Source: Lepeophtheirus salmonis (taxonomy: Eukaryota > Arthropoda > Copepoda > Siphonostomatoida > Caligidae). Taken from it: a stretch of 64,000 nt of DNA. The position numbers and the translations under genes are program-made. The stretch spans positions 33,791,705-33,855,704 of the forward strand of contig NC_052131.2 of the NCBI RefSeq assembly GCF_016086655.4. The letters are read 5' to 3'. The notes under the pieces are model-generated. The model was given only the letters and a program-made list of their open reading frames with translations. It had not been told where the DNA came from and made no database searches. Of the stretch, positions 36,363 to 47,797 are shown in pieces. How positions within the stretch are numbered: the stretch's first letter is position 1; every line of letters begins with the position of its first letter.

Positions 36363-36551
36363 CAGCGGTTCTTAATCTTTTTACCTCCAGTACTCAATTT
36401 CAGAATCTCAATAATGTCATTAAAAAAAATTCATTATAATCTGTTATAAACTTTTTTGTAGACAAAATAAGCATTATGAACTTTTCTTTTGTAAAAATTA
36501 TTAGTATTAATGGCACTCAATTACTCGCTTCCTCCTGGCTAAGAACCACTG
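36363..36551. mobile_element. hAT-type MITE, 189 bp
   Basis: The left end is CAGCGGTTCTTAATC; the right end read outward is CAGTGGTTCTTAGCC: 11 of the first 12 bases match. Flanks are GTCTAACT and, two bases beyond the right end, TCTAGTT, so any 8-bp duplication has decayed. Interior is A+T-rich and non-coding. An orphan end of the same family is at 20401-20424. Confidence 0.7.
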
Positions 36552-36696
36552 GACTCTAGTTCAACATCAGCCCATCATCCTTGGATTAAAAAAAGAATCC
36601 CTTTTTGACACAAATCCCTTAATAATTAATCTTCTTTTTTTATGTCATGACACACAGTTACTCAAAGTGACTATGAATCTTCGTTGGATTAAATAC

Positions 36697-36906
36697 TAGT
36701 GATGGGACGGTTCAAAAAAAAAAAATCCGGATGCCGATTCCGATTCTTTATTATTTTAAATAATATTAAAAAAAAATTTTTAAATAAGAATATGAATCGT
36801 AAATTAAGTATTATTTTCACGATGCCGATCCGAATTCTGATTGTGGAAAAAACAACACCCGATTCTCCGATTCCCAATTCAATTCCAATTAATTGTCCCA
36901 TCACCA
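36697..36906. mobile_element. hAT-type MITE (family T), solo copy with perfect 8-bp target duplication
   Basis: The left end is TAGTGATGGGACGGTTC and the right end read outward is TGGTGATGGGACAATTAATT. The element is bounded by identical 8-mers TTAAATAC at 36689-36696 and 36907-36914. Inside are GATGCCGATTCCGATTCTTT and its near-complement GATTCTCCGATTCCCAATTC, so the subterminal regions are also partly inverted. 210 bp. This copy lacks the AT-rich insert found in relatives at 42.7, 46.7 and 59.2 kb and so serves as the empty form. The 150-codon ORF spanning it (36699-37151) is not a credible gene. Confidence 0.85.
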
Positions 36907-36914
36907 TTAAATAC

Positions 36915-37571
36915 CTACGTAATTCACCCTTAGTTTTGTGGAGTTTTTTTGTTGTTTTTTTTTGTAGTATTTCAAATCCTCCCGTTACTTATTTATGTAT
37001 TTGCCTTTTTAAAAATATTCAGTTTTTTCTCAGTCAATCCGTACAAAATATAATTAGATACTCCTCTCCCAAAAGACTTTATGAGCGATCTATCAATTTT
37101 ATTTTCAACTTAATTACCCACTTTTTTGATGTATGTATGTACTGTACTTAAATAGTGATTATCAAAATAATATATTGTGTACCGGAGTAAAAAGAGTAAC
37201 ACTACTGAGATGAATGTCAGATCTTTTTTTTCCAGGTATTCAAATGTCATTGTGATAAATGAAAGATGAAACAGTTCATTATGTAGAGAGTGTAGACGTT
37301 CAATCCGCTCTTCCTATATGTATTAATTGAAGTATATTCAAAAGTGAAGTCTATTTTGATATAATATTAAATAATATGTAAATATTACAGTTGATCCCCA
37401 CATAGAGATAATTCAAAGAATAATCTATACTTTGAGCACGCACTCTACATTTTCATTTCCTTTTTTTTTTTGACCAACTAAGAGCTATTTTTTAGAGATG
37501 AGACGTAATGGAAATGAAGCGAAGTGGTTTGACAATGGTGGTTTACTTGGAAGTTATATGTGTTTGTCCTT
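36915..37571. other. Stretch with no recognised feature
   Basis: Nothing recognised between the MITE and the next family A copy. Confidence 0.4.
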
Positions 37572-38195
37572 TCTAGACCCAGAGTAGAATTGATTATAGA
37601 AATCGGAGTAATTATAGTTTATATGTCCTTAATATAAAAGGAGAGGCAGAGGCGTCCACAGGGTGTGGTGTGTGCTGGAGAGGCAGTGCTGTACCCCCTC
37701 AATTAAGAATTAAGGAAAGCCTTGGATTTTTAAATTTTTTTCAAAAAATTAAAACTATTTCTATAGATTTTTGAATTTTTTTTTTAAATTAAAAATATTT
37801 CAATTTTTTTTTAAATAATAAATATAATATTTGATTTTTTTTTAAATTTAATTTTTTGAGAATATAAGTAGATTTTTGAATTTTTTTTAGACAAAAATGT
37901 AATTTTTTTTGCAAAGCATTGGATTTTTTTGGAACTTTTTGTCCAAAAAGTTCAACTTTCAATATTTTGATAATTGCTAAGGATTTTAGAAATAATAAAT
38001 TCAGCCCCCCTTAAACAAAATATATATATATATATAATTCTGTGGACACCCCTAAGAGGGATTTGTGTTCATTTCTTTCCTCTCACGGCTGCTTGCAGCT
38101 GATCTAACATAACGTCACAACAGCTTGGCTGCTTTCTTCCCAAACATTCTTCAAATTGTCAGGATTACCACGTTCATTTTCAGATTCTCTAATTT
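37572..38195 (-). repeat. Repeat family A, copy (minus), split by an inserted element
   Basis: The family's 3' part is at 37572-37640 (GACCCAGAGTAGAATTGATT, GTCCTTAATATAAAAGG) and resumes at about 38055-38195 (AGGGATTTGTGTTCATTTCT, TTGCAGCTGATCTAACATAA, TTCCCAAACATTCTTCAAAT). About 400 bp of AT-rich element H lie between them, exactly where an uninterrupted copy reads CTATATAC.GAGTGGGATTTG. Confidence 0.75.
37646..38052 (-). mobile_element. AT-rich TIR element H, nested in repeat A
   Basis: The left end is AGGCGTCCACAGGG and the right end read outward AGGGGTGTCCACAG: inverted termini of about 14 bp. The interior is mainly alternating A and T blocks with TTTTTGAATTTTTTT-type words, plus a C/G-rich patch near the left end (GTACCCCCTCAATTAAGAAT) matching, in reverse, the right part of the copy ending near 38851. 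Flanking AGAGGC/AGAGGG may be a decayed target duplication. Non-coding. Confidence 0.65.
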
Positions 38196-38329
38196 TTATA
38201 TACAAGCATGACCTGTTTTATATATCACTGAGCATTACGTACGGTGATTAACCGTCCTCTTTCCCCCAGATATGTCAATATTTTATGGTGACTTATATAA
38301 TTCACGAAATATATATTTTTATTAGTTAC

Positions 38330-38851
38330 ATCCATAGAGAAAATAAGTACATAGAGGCGAGGATAAGATTTGGATTAACAGTTTTCCATAGTATATTATT
38401 ATTATTTTTTTTTTAGGGAGGGTTGGCTAGGTTTTCTGTAATTTTATAGAAAAAAATAAAAAAATCCATATGTATGCTTAAAAAAATCAAAAAGTTAAAT
38501 TTTTTTTAGAAAAATTTCAAAAATCCATAGCTATTCACAAAAAAATGATTTTTTTTGGAAAAAAATTTGAAAAGTGAAATTTTTCTGAAATGTTTTTCTA
38601 AAAATCTATGCTATTCACAAAAGATTAATTATTTTTTTGTTAAAAAAAAATTCAAATATTAAATATTTTGTTCTCCTGCATAATTTGCCAGCATCACTTT
38701 AAAAAAAAGAAATCTTAAAAAAAAAATTAACCTTTATTTTATCGTAATTTTTTTTCATCCTGTCGAAAAAAAGTCTATTAAAAAGCAAAAGTTCCTTAAT
38801 ATGGGGGCGGGGTGCTAAAGCCCCTTTAGCCCATATTTGCGGACGCCCATG
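38330..38851 (+). mobile_element. AT-rich TIR element H, plus-oriented copy
   Basis: Repeats of AAAAATTTCAAAAATCCATA and GCTATTCACAAAAAA in the interior, then AAAGCAAAAGTTCCTTAATA, a GGGGCGGGGTGCTAAAGCCC patch, and the terminus GCGGACGCCCATG. The left end is unclear. Word content matches the inserts within the composites at 42.7, 46.8 and 59.3 kb. Confidence 0.55.
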
Positions 38852-38984
38852 ATAAGCCAAATGTACAAGGTAGTGGTCTTAGCTAGCTTGAACCCAGAGG
38901 TGTATAAAATATGTCCTAGAAATCAGAAGCGACTTTTTTGGCAATCTGAACAGGGTTTTTATTTTCGAAACATCTAAGTATTAA

Positions 38985-39272
38985 GTATTACAAAGTGGAT
39001 GCTCTCATGATAGACGAAGTGTAACAATGAGAGTTTGCTCGGGAGTTACAATTGTAAGTCTTTGTTGGACTCGGAGTATAATTAAGGATCGACATCGGAG
39101 CAATTCCAGTCTAAACGCCCTTGCTATATACAGAGTGGAATTTGTGTTTATTAACCTCCTCTCACGCCTGCTTCCAGCTAATCAAATACAACATCATGAA
39201 AGCTAAGGTGTCCTCCTCCCAAAACATTCTACAATTTGTTAGGATTACAACGTAAATTTTCAGTTACTATTA
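38985..39272 (-). repeat. Repeat family A, copy (minus)
   Basis: Contains TGTTGGACTCGGAGTATAAT, TAAGGATCGACATCGGAGCA, CTTGCTATATACAGAGTGGA, CTCCCAAAACATTCTACAAT and TTGTTAGGATTACAACG. Near full length. Confidence 0.75.
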
Positions 39273-41075
39273 GATATGGGCTGAACATGTTAAATACTTC
39301 ACTGGAAAAGAATTAAAACAATCATGATATGAATTTTATTGAAATTGTTTTTTGTTTTTTTAATCATCAGAATAATCCCTATACTAATAAAAACCGTGCT
39401 TGCATGTATCACGTTTCGTTCTTTGTGTCAACAAGTAAATAGGTGAACTGATCATTTATAAAGTATGCGAGTAACTACTACCTTTTAGGTAACCTGGTCA
39501 AATAAAATGTACCCATTTTTTTGTGTAATAAATCCTGAAAATGCAATTTATAGTTGTTTTTGATAGTTTTTAGTTGTTTTTTTTGCAAGCCGAGATGCAT
39601 ATTTTTATTCTAAATAATAAATTTTCTAAATCAACAGAAAAATTTAACTTAGCTACACACAATTATTAACATGTTTTGGCTAAAACAGAAGTGAAACTAA
39701 ACTCACAAATTTAATCAAAATAAGGGTAACCACACGAGATGGAAATCAAAAAAGATAAATCTGCAGTTCCAGATATCTTAGAAGTAAATCAGATTAAGAA
39801 AAGAAGATCTAGTCCCAGTTCAGGCAAATAATAATCTTTGGTAAATATTATAGACTTTGTATTATTATTTCCCATCGATTAAGAGGGATATGTGTAAAGA
39901 AAAAACAAAGTTGAGATATTAGAAAAGGGAAACGGTTGATGCGCGTGCTCTTTCTTCCTTTTTGCTCATTATTTAGTCAGGCGTGTGAGTGTTAAAATCT
40001 CCCTCAAAAAGAAGAATTCTTCCCTATCTTTGATGTAAATTGATTCAAAAGGGTATAGTAAAATAAATCTATAACATTTTTAACGCTATTTTAAATGTAG
40101 AAGGTTCTTCTTTTTATAGCAGTAATTCATTTTCTCCCTCCAAAATCATATTCAGGTGTACATTATGTCTCACTCCCGCCTTCTCCTCGTACTGTAACAA
40201 AAAAAAACATATCTGCGCATCAATGGAGAGGTAGTCAATGATTATTATTGCTTAAAAGACGTATTCATGAAGTATTAAAGGGAGTTCTTGGTTTTTGTGC
40301 TTGACTACAGATTTTAATTTATATACATATATTTAATTATAAACCATTTTTTTTTTTTAATTTAATTAAGAATGAAAGAGTGGACAATTATAAATCTAAT
40401 AACCCCTTTTTGTAGATCTTAGCTGTTTCCGTTAAAAATAAAGCTGACAAGATTTCAAGCAACATCTATTTCAGTCAATATTTGATTTGAGTCCTTTAAA
40501 TTCATTAAACTTAAAAAAATGAATTAAAAATTTGAGTACTTGTTACAGACATTTATTGTAAAGAAGTTATTTTAATTTCTTACAAAATTCATTCCACTAT
40601 TGATTTTATTCAATTATCTCTTTTCTTTCATAGCTATATTACCAATAGAAAAACAGACAAAAGTGACCTATAGTTAGTCAAAAAAAATCCAAATGAATAA
40701 TATATTGCATGGTTCAAGTATAGAGTATTCAACTCTTTTCTTGAAATATATACATTGATTTACCATTTATTTAAATATGTGCATATATGAAGATACAATT
40801 AGCTGTTAACATAATTAATTGTTATTTAGGACAGGTGCTAATTTCTTGTTTATTTTAAATCCATGAGGCGTTACCTTCGAATGAACTGACATCTACTTAC
40901 AACATAATTAAAAATATCTACTTATTTATAAATATTTGTAATTAAGGAATTAATTAATAACTATGATAAGCACAAAACACTTTCATATACATTTGTCATT
41001 TTATTATTAACAGTGAATTTTTCATATATCTGGACGTGTACCATGCCCAAGTGGACAATTTATTTCTAATAACCA
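39273..41075. other. Long stretch with no recognised feature
   Basis: A+T-rich. CCCTATACTAATAAAA near 39376 is a word common in repeats of other arthropods, but no element can be delimited. Confidence 0.4.
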
Positions 41076-41185
41076 TCAAACCTCAGCAACTGTCCTTTTT
41101 AAAATGAAAAAAGTTCGTAGGGGAGTAGATACCAAAAAAGTATAAACTTGTAATGAATAATTATTTATGTATAAAAGCTATAAAG

Positions 41186-42284
41186 GTTGGACAAAGTAAA
41201 TCTGGAATAAACTTAACGACTAATTATGACACATGTAGAGAGTATGTGATAAAGATTTTAAAACTTGCGGAAAGCTAAATGTGTTAGCTATCTAATTTAT
41301 TTAATGTTTCTTTTAGTATCTCGTCGTCCAAGGATGCAAAATGTCAGCAGCATTTCCATCATCGAAGCTTGCCACACGGGACACAGGAGATAATTTCCTT
41401 CTTCAAATATACAAAATCAACAGTTTATGACGTGATTAGTGCCTTTGATGAGGAGGGAAAGACTGTTAAAGTAGGTCATTCAAAAAGATCTCATAAAATA
41501 TGGACTAAAAGGTTTATAGCTGGCTCAAAACTATCAATTGACACTCATCATGACCCGCCAAACGCTAGGCTCACCAAGGACTGCAATGTAAGCAAAAGGA
41601 CCATCATAAATGCTTTCAGAATTGACCTGGGTTACTTGTCCAGGTTTCAAACCCACAAATTATCTGATAACAAGAGAGAATAAGGCAGACGGAATGAGCA
41701 AAAGAAAGATTCATATTGACCAAATGAAGAGTTAAGGTGGTTACGTACGGTTTTTTTCGGACAAGAAAATCTTCACCATTGAGGGCAAGCATAACCGTAG
41801 AAACGATGGATGTATCTGTCTGCACCCTGATGAGGTCCAACCAGTCAAGAAAACAAAGAATCCAGCTTTGGTTATGTTACTGGCGATCATCAGCACGGAG
41901 GGATATGTTATGCCCCTCCCACTTCTTCCAGAAGGTCCAAAAGGGGACAAAGGAGGTATACAAGGACATCCTCAAGGACGTTGTCATCCCATGGATGAAT
42001 GAAGTCACTGATTAGAAGCCTTATACATTCCAGCAAGACTCAACACCTGCACATAAGAGTTCTTAGCACAAAAAAGTGCCAGATTTTTAGCCCCCACCTG
42101 GATCTGCACGAGGTAGCGAGGACATTCTAGGCCCATGTACATATTTGGATCGAGATGAAAGGCTTTCTTTACGAATAATTATTTTTATTTAATGTGGCAT
42201 TCAAATGAATAAAAATATATTTATATCTCTTTTACTGGTCTCATGATTAGCCGTTAAAGTTATTCCGGATTTACCTTGTCCAAT
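41186..42284 (+). mobile_element. Tc1/mariner-superfamily element with both terminal inverted repeats (family TcD)
   Basis: The left end GGTTGGACAAAGTAAATCTG, continuing GAATAAACTTAACGACTAAT, is matched in inverted orientation at 42232-42284 (outward GATTGGACAAGGTAAATCCG, GAATAACTTTAACGGCTAAT). About 45 bp of imperfect terminal repeat remain. Between them lies a frameshifted transposase shortened at its C-terminus. At about 1.1 kb it is somewhat shorter than intact relatives (typically about 1.3 kb). The flanks carry a direct repeat (see findings). Confidence 0.85.
41369..42140 (+). pseudogene. Tc1/mariner-type transposase pseudogene (family TcD)
   Basis: The first open segment (41369-41683) has 'STVYDVISAFDEEGKTVKVG' (helix-turn-helix and linker), 'TKRFIAGSKLSIDTH', 'LTKDCNVSKRTIINAFRIDL' (second helix-turn-helix) and 'GYLSRFQTHKL'. 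Then, in another frame, come 'VFSDKKIFTIEGKHNRRND' (SDEK motif, first catalytic Asp), 'HPDEVQPVKKTKNPALVML' and 'EGYVMP'; then 'SHFFQKVQKGTKEVYKDILK', 'DVVIPWMNEVTD', a stop, and 'FQQDSTPAHKS' (second catalytic Asp). The segment with the last catalytic residue (WPPSSPDLNPLDY in relatives) is deleted; only 'PDFxPP' and a fragment of the extreme C-terminus remain. Dead by frameshifts, stops and loss of the third catalytic site. Confidence 0.85.
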
Positions 42285-42714
42285 CTTCAAACCTCGACAA
42301 TTGTATTCTCCTTTTCAAAATGAAGAGGTTATGTGATTTAAAGTGTTTCTTATTTGAATGACAAAAAAAAATAGATATGTAACGTCGTTACCTTTATTTA
42401 ATCATTCAAAATTTTCTCCGAAAATGAACAGGAAAAAGGCCCAGCATCAGTTGGCCATATCCTTCCTAACTTTGTAATTACTATTATCCCTTCAATGAAG
42501 TGGAACGGAGGTTTTGTTTTTGCCTCTGTTTCTTTGTTCGTTAATAGGATTACGGCAAAAAGTACACATCAATTTTAACACAAAAAGTAGAAAATTAATA
42601 ATCTACCTTAACTTAAAAAAAAAATTGAGATACATAACTCAATTGATTTTATGTGGAGGTTTTGTGGTCTACCGAGTACCCATTCTAGTTCAATTTGGTT
42701 TTGGACTTATTTAC

Positions 42715-43072
42715 ATTTCAAAAAATTTAAATTCAGTTATATATTTTTTTTTTTTTTCAAAAATCCACAGCTTTTCACAAAAAAAATTTTTTTTTTTTGG
42801 AGATAAATTTCCAAAATCCACAGCTGTTGACAAAAAAATATATTTTTGGAAAAAAATTTCAAAATTAAATTTGCAAGATAAAATTTCTTTGAAAAAAAAT
42901 TTCAAATATTAAATTTTCTGGTGAAAAACAAAAATTTCTTAGTTAAAGGGGGCCAATTTTTTTCATAACTTAGAAAAATAATAAATAAGAATCGAAATTT
43001 CAAATTAAACATTATTTCCCCGATGCCGATTCGGAATAGAACACCCAATTCTCCGAATCCTCCCCTTCACTA
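42715..43072 (+). mobile_element. Composite family T/H element, right part
   Basis: An AT-rich H-type interior (AAAAATCCACAGCTTTTCAC, TCCACAGCTGTTGACAAAAA, AAACAAAAATTTCTTAG) is followed by a T-type right arm: AATAAATAAGAATCGAAATT, CCCCGATGCCGATTCGG, ending CCTTCACTA, a decayed form of the family T terminus. The left T terminus is not recognisable, so the copy may be truncated. The Lys/Phe-rich ORF at 42514-42912 is translated AT-rich repeat and not a gene. Confidence 0.55.
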
Positions 43073-45084
43073 CTACAAATAATAATACTCATATTATTTA
43101 AAAATTAGCATAGACCATGTGTGAGTTCTTTATCTTTTATCAGTCAGCTAAAGTCAACTAAACACTAGTTGAGAAACATTGTTATGAACAATTATTTTTA
43201 CAAGAGTAGAATGATATTGTTTTTTGATTCGTGGTATTTTTCCAAATCACTTTTTGAAGAAATTGCTAGAGAATCAGTCTAGGAAGAAAAATATACTCAA
43301 ATCACTAATCTCACAACTAAGTCCCTAACTTAGTACCAAAACAACAAATTGCACTCAACTTCAACAGCAGCATATAATAAGATTATATAGCATGTATTTA
43401 CAATCTACATAGATTCATATTCGAATTATCCACGCTCCTACCTCCTATAAATACATCATTAGGGGTTAAAGTTGAGATAAAAGAAACACATTCATTTGAA
43501 TATGAATATCTATAAATAATAACTATAATTATGAATTATGTGTTGCTTTGCCGTTGTTGTTACTATTCAATAAGCCATACATATATACATACCTACATAA
43601 CGGATAATAATGGTTTTTAAAAAAAATCATCTGGGTGTGGATGCTTTTGAGTTTGAATTTTACGGATCAAATTATACATATATATATTTATACTATTTAA
43701 ATATCTTAAGGAAACTTAAATGATTTAATCATTTTGAAATATGTCGAAATAAGGATTTCAAAATGGTTGCCATCATTGTTTACAGCGCCATCTATAAGGG
43801 AGTAATATAATAAATCACATCCTTTTTTGGGGATTGATGAGGGATCATTTCTATAAAGATTCATAAATCTAAAGGAGGAATTATTTGATAGTACCGTTCA
43901 TTCATATCTATATAATATAATCAAATTGAGGCCCCCTATACGTCACTCTTATAGGTAATATCTAATTAAACTGTCAGGAAAGATATTTACTCTGGTATGT
44001 TATGTCATGTGGATAATATCAAATTATTAATAATGGAAGTTGGGTTGTTTTTTATGCCACTATATGATAGAGTCAAAGTTGATAATCTCCTTCTTTCTTC
44101 GAAGAGACGGAAGATGATCATACATGAGATCCCACATGAGACATTGATATATTATCTGGTTAGTTAACACAAATAAACTCTTGTACAAAAATCAAGAAAT
44201 GGAGTAAGCTCCTATGCTTACATAAATGCAGCTAAATATTTCAAAGCCATATTTGGCTCATTTGAAGGTTTTACATTTAATTTTCTGGGATAATTTTAGA
44301 TACTCAATAATATTAAATATAGTTTAAAACTTTAATTTGACTTATAGGACATCATTTGGCTCCGATATGGCCTTTTTAATCAAATTTATCAATTTTTAAT
44401 TATTTCACTATGACAATGATTATTTACTAATTTTTAAGTACAATTTGCAATGTCCCAAAGGATTAATCTTCAAAATTTGTTGATAGAAATTGATAATATT
44501 CATTTGTAGAAGAATACAAATGTGGATCATTATGAATCAGTTTTAAGAAAGTGTAATTCTAGTTTGATTTTATGTTGATAGACCACATGATATATCATTA
44601 TGTTACGCAACAATGAGAAAATTAAAGATTACTTATGCTATAAAAACAATAGAGTAACAACTATTTTGTACTTATATTTTTTACAATAAGGTTTCCCGAG
44701 ACATTGTCTTTGAGTGAAATTCCGGGAAATATTTTTTTAAATTGTGGGATCCATGAAAATATCGTACTCCCGTTAATTTATTTTTTGTACAGTTAAATAT
44801 TATTATTTATTTTTTTGAAGAATGAAGTAATTTTTTGCAAGTCTTCTCAATTCCTCTGTTCTTCATTTTTATCATTGTCACTAATGAGTAGGTGGGGGGG
44901 GATGGCTGTATAATTTTGAAGTACACAACACGACCCTCGGGATAAAACTCAACTTGTTAAAAATATGTAATCAAAATAATTGAATGGACAAGAGAGTTGT
45001 TTATTATATTCGTCTTTAAGCAAAGTGGCAGAGATTCGAGCCGTCTTCCTACAAATAATATAATAGTTGATTGACAAAAAAAAA
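43073..45084. other. Long stretch with no recognised feature
   Basis: A+T-rich; TTTACAGCGCCATCTATAAG near 43779 resembles words often found in arthropod transposon leaders, but no element is delimitable. Confidence 0.4.
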
Positions 45085-45439
45085 AAACCCATTAAATTTA
45101 ATAGATTTTTTATTATACATGTTTATTTCCTTGGTATTCAAAATAGTGGTTACATGAGGTTTGGACTCGATAATTTCCATTATTTAATCCACACTTACGA
45201 CAATTATCCTCCCATATTGTAGTCCATTTTTGACATCAAAATTACCGAAACGGAATCCACAAAACACTAAATTCTGCATGATTGGTTGTTACAATATTAA
45301 ACCCATCAACACTATTCAGATTTTGACCCAACTGGCTTGCGTTTGTGCCTTGTTCGAAGAAAAACTGTAAAATATGGGGTACTTTCTCTTTGCCTGTATC
45401 CATCTTTGACACGTGCTGAAACAATGCTATGCCAAACAA
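45085..45439 (-). pseudogene. mariner transposase, second N-terminal fragment
   Basis: The minus-strand reading from 45409 gives 'KEKVPHILQFFFEQGTNASQ' and 'NLNSVDGFNIVTTNHAEF', the first helix-turn-helix of mariner transposases ('IRxILQFxxEKGxNAxQ'). After a frameshift it continues 'FRFGNFDVKNG' (RFRSGNFDVKD), then 'VDxIMEIIESKPHVTTI' and 'TKEINMYNKKS' (second helix-turn-helix). It ends at about the same point in the protein as the fragment at 25446-25769. No catalytic part follows; a poly-A/T stretch adjoins. The lineage differs from the 21.7 kb copy. Confidence 0.8.
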
Positions 45440-45565
45440 TAAAAAAAAAAGTTTTTAGAACAAAATTTTCTATTTCTGACGCCATCTATTTTAACCCGCT
45501 GGCATGAATAAAACACGAGATACATATTACTAAAGGCCTATATAATAAAATAATGAATTTATATA

Positions 45566-45650
45566 TGATATAGGTATGCTCCTCACATAAAGGGCGATGT
45601 GACAAACTTGTGTTGTGCTTCCCAGCTACAAACTGGCACACTACCTTTTT
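45566..45650 (+). repeat. Dispersed repeat family G, weak copy 3
   Basis: ATATAGGTATGCTCCTCACA, TAAAGGGCGATGTGACAAAC and CCAGCTACAAACTGGCACAC partly follow the order of the copies at 5.43 and 7.81 kb. Confidence 0.4.
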
Positions 45651-46083
45651 TAGGTAGGTTTTCCCTTATTAAATGCAGGATTTCCCCAGAATTTTCTGTA
45701 TGTGTAAAACTCCAAGAAATCCAGTAAAACGAGATCCCGGGAGAGAGTCCTTAGTATATATGTAATATTCATTTATTAGGTTTAAAGACAGGCATAACCT
45801 TGTACTTGAAAAACAATGTTTATGCATATATTATATATTAAATTAAGTACATATATAACGTAAAATACCCCTTTGGTTTTTACTTAGTGAAAATATAAAA
45901 TCATCTGTCTACAAAAACGATTAACATTTTCGGTCTGTGTTTTGCAAAAAAAAAAATGTGGTTTATTATTTAACTCCTAATACAGCACAAGTCTATATTC
46001 AAACCTCAAAAGCCCTTACAAAAACCCCTGTTATCCTTTGTAAATTAATACATAATGAACCATCCGGTACTGCACTTATTAAT

Positions 46084-46325
46084 TAGTGTTGAGTTTCGGT
46101 CTGGAAATCCTAGACCGGTCTGAGACTGTTATAATCTTATCTAATTCGGCCCAACTGTATTTTGGATCGGTATTATAGATCCATTCGCTTTACAAAAAAA
46201 AATTGATCTTGATTTTGTCCCACGTCATTATTTTTTACAAAAGAAATTTGTGAAGAATAATGATGTTTTATTTTATCCTAAGACCGAACCGAAAAAAATC
46301 GGTTACAAACCGAGTATCAACACTA
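46084..46325. mobile_element. MITE family C, copy 1
   Basis: The left end is TAGTGTTGAGTTTCGGTCTG and the right end read outward TAGTGTTGATACTCGGTTTG: 15 of 20 match, the first nine being identical. The outermost TA at both sides fits a TA target duplication of the Tc1/mariner superfamily. Subterminal CGGTC/GACCG words are also inverted. 242 bp, non-coding. A longer relative lies at 55101-55471. Confidence 0.75.
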
Positions 46326-46699
46326 GTACTTACACCGGTGATGAATACAACCTTTTAAAAACAACATACACCTGCTACCCTTCACACAAACATACAAAAA
46401 TTCCATGTTAGTTAATGAAATAATATAAATCATTTAATTTTAGTGACAGGCACTTGGCGTTCAAATTGGTTGGAAATGTTACTTAACAATATTTAAAATG
46501 TACAGCATTGTTATTTTTGTGCCTATATATTTATTAAGAGTTGATTTTCACAGTGGTATGTTAATAGTTTTAACTTTTAAGAGATAACAAGTTAAATAGT
46601 ATGCTTTGTTATGTCGATCTTGTATTTTTCGTTATTTGGCAAAACAATCACATTCCCTGTCAATCAGGATTTTATATATATTTATGTATATATATAAAA

Positions 46700-47425
46700 T
46701 ATTGATGGGTTGATTCCCAAAAAAATCCTGATACGGATTCTGATGCGATTCTAATAAAATTTTCTGATACCGATTCTTTAATATTTTAAATAATAGTGAA
46801 AAATTACACTTTTGTTATCAGGGGCGTAATTATTATATTTTAATGGGGGGGGGGAGAGAGATTTTGTTTTTTAAAGAAAATCAAAAACTTAAAATTTTTT
46901 TTAAAAAAATTGAAAAATTCGAAAAACTTAATTTTTTTGTAAAAAAATTCAAATATACAATTTTATATTTAAAAAATCCACAACTGTTTAAAAAAATTTC
47001 AAAAATCTACAGCTATTCACGAAAAATTAAATTTTTGAAGAAAAATTTGCAAAATCCACAAGTCGTCACAAAAAATGAACTTTTTTTCAAAATAAATTAC
47101 TAATATTAATTTTGTTAGAAAAAACATCAAAAGTCCCCAACATTTCTCAAAAAAATAATTTTTTGTGCAAAAATTTAATTATTCACAGAAAATTAAGTTT
47201 TTTTGGAAAAAAACATTGAAAAATTTAATTTAATTTCAAATATTTACTTTTCTTGTAAAAAGCAAAAAATTCCCTTAATTTGGGCTATTTTTTTCTTTTC
47301 TTTTTTTCCTAACTAAGAAAATTAATTAATAGTTAAAACAAGTAATAAATAATAATACAAAAGAATCGGAATCACAAATTAAACACCTTTTTACCTATGC
47401 CGATTCATAAATGTGCCTAGTTGTA
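46700..47425 (+). mobile_element. Composite family T element carrying an H insert
   Basis: The left T arm is TATTGATGGGTTGATTCCCA, then GATACGGATTCTGATGCGAT and TTAATATTTTAAATAATAGT. Within it GGGGCGTAATTATTATATTT starts an AT-rich H insert (46822 to about 47290) with AAAATCCACAA and TCACAAAAAATG words, ending AAAAAGCAAAAAATTCCCTT. The T right arm resumes at about 47310 with AATAATACAAAAGAATCGG and CTATGCCGATTC. The right terminus is decayed. The H insert sits at the same place in T as in the 59.2 kb copy. Confidence 0.65.
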
Positions 47426-47797
47426 GTAGCGACTATGGATGGCTCACCATGAATAAGTCTATATATACTACTATTGGAAAAAAAATTGGAGTCCCAGTCT
47501 CCTATGCACCTTGCCCTCCGTTGATTATGGCCTTGTAGTGAATAAAAATGGCAGATTTCACATTATAATATTTGAAATAATATCTATAGTTTTAATGAGG
47601 AACAATTTTTTTAGCTCTGCAGTGGGAGAAAGGTGGTGATTCTATATACGAAGGCGGCCCCAGAAGTACCTTCTCGTTTCAACTTAATATACCTTTTTTT
47701 TTTAATCAAATATTTCAAAATATAATAAAAATTCGGCTTAGTTGATGTGAAACTTCTTCACGACACTGTTCTTAAAAAAAAGAACTAGACACCGCCT

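Noticed and set aside
36699..37151. 150-codon plus-strand ORF, the longest in the window
   Set aside because: It starts inside a hAT MITE and crosses its right border into unrelated A+T-rich DNA. Composition is Lys/Phe/Ile-rich and no domain is visible.
42514..42912. 132-codon plus-strand ORF
   Set aside because: Its second half is translated AAATTTTT-type repeat H; low complexity and no support for coding.
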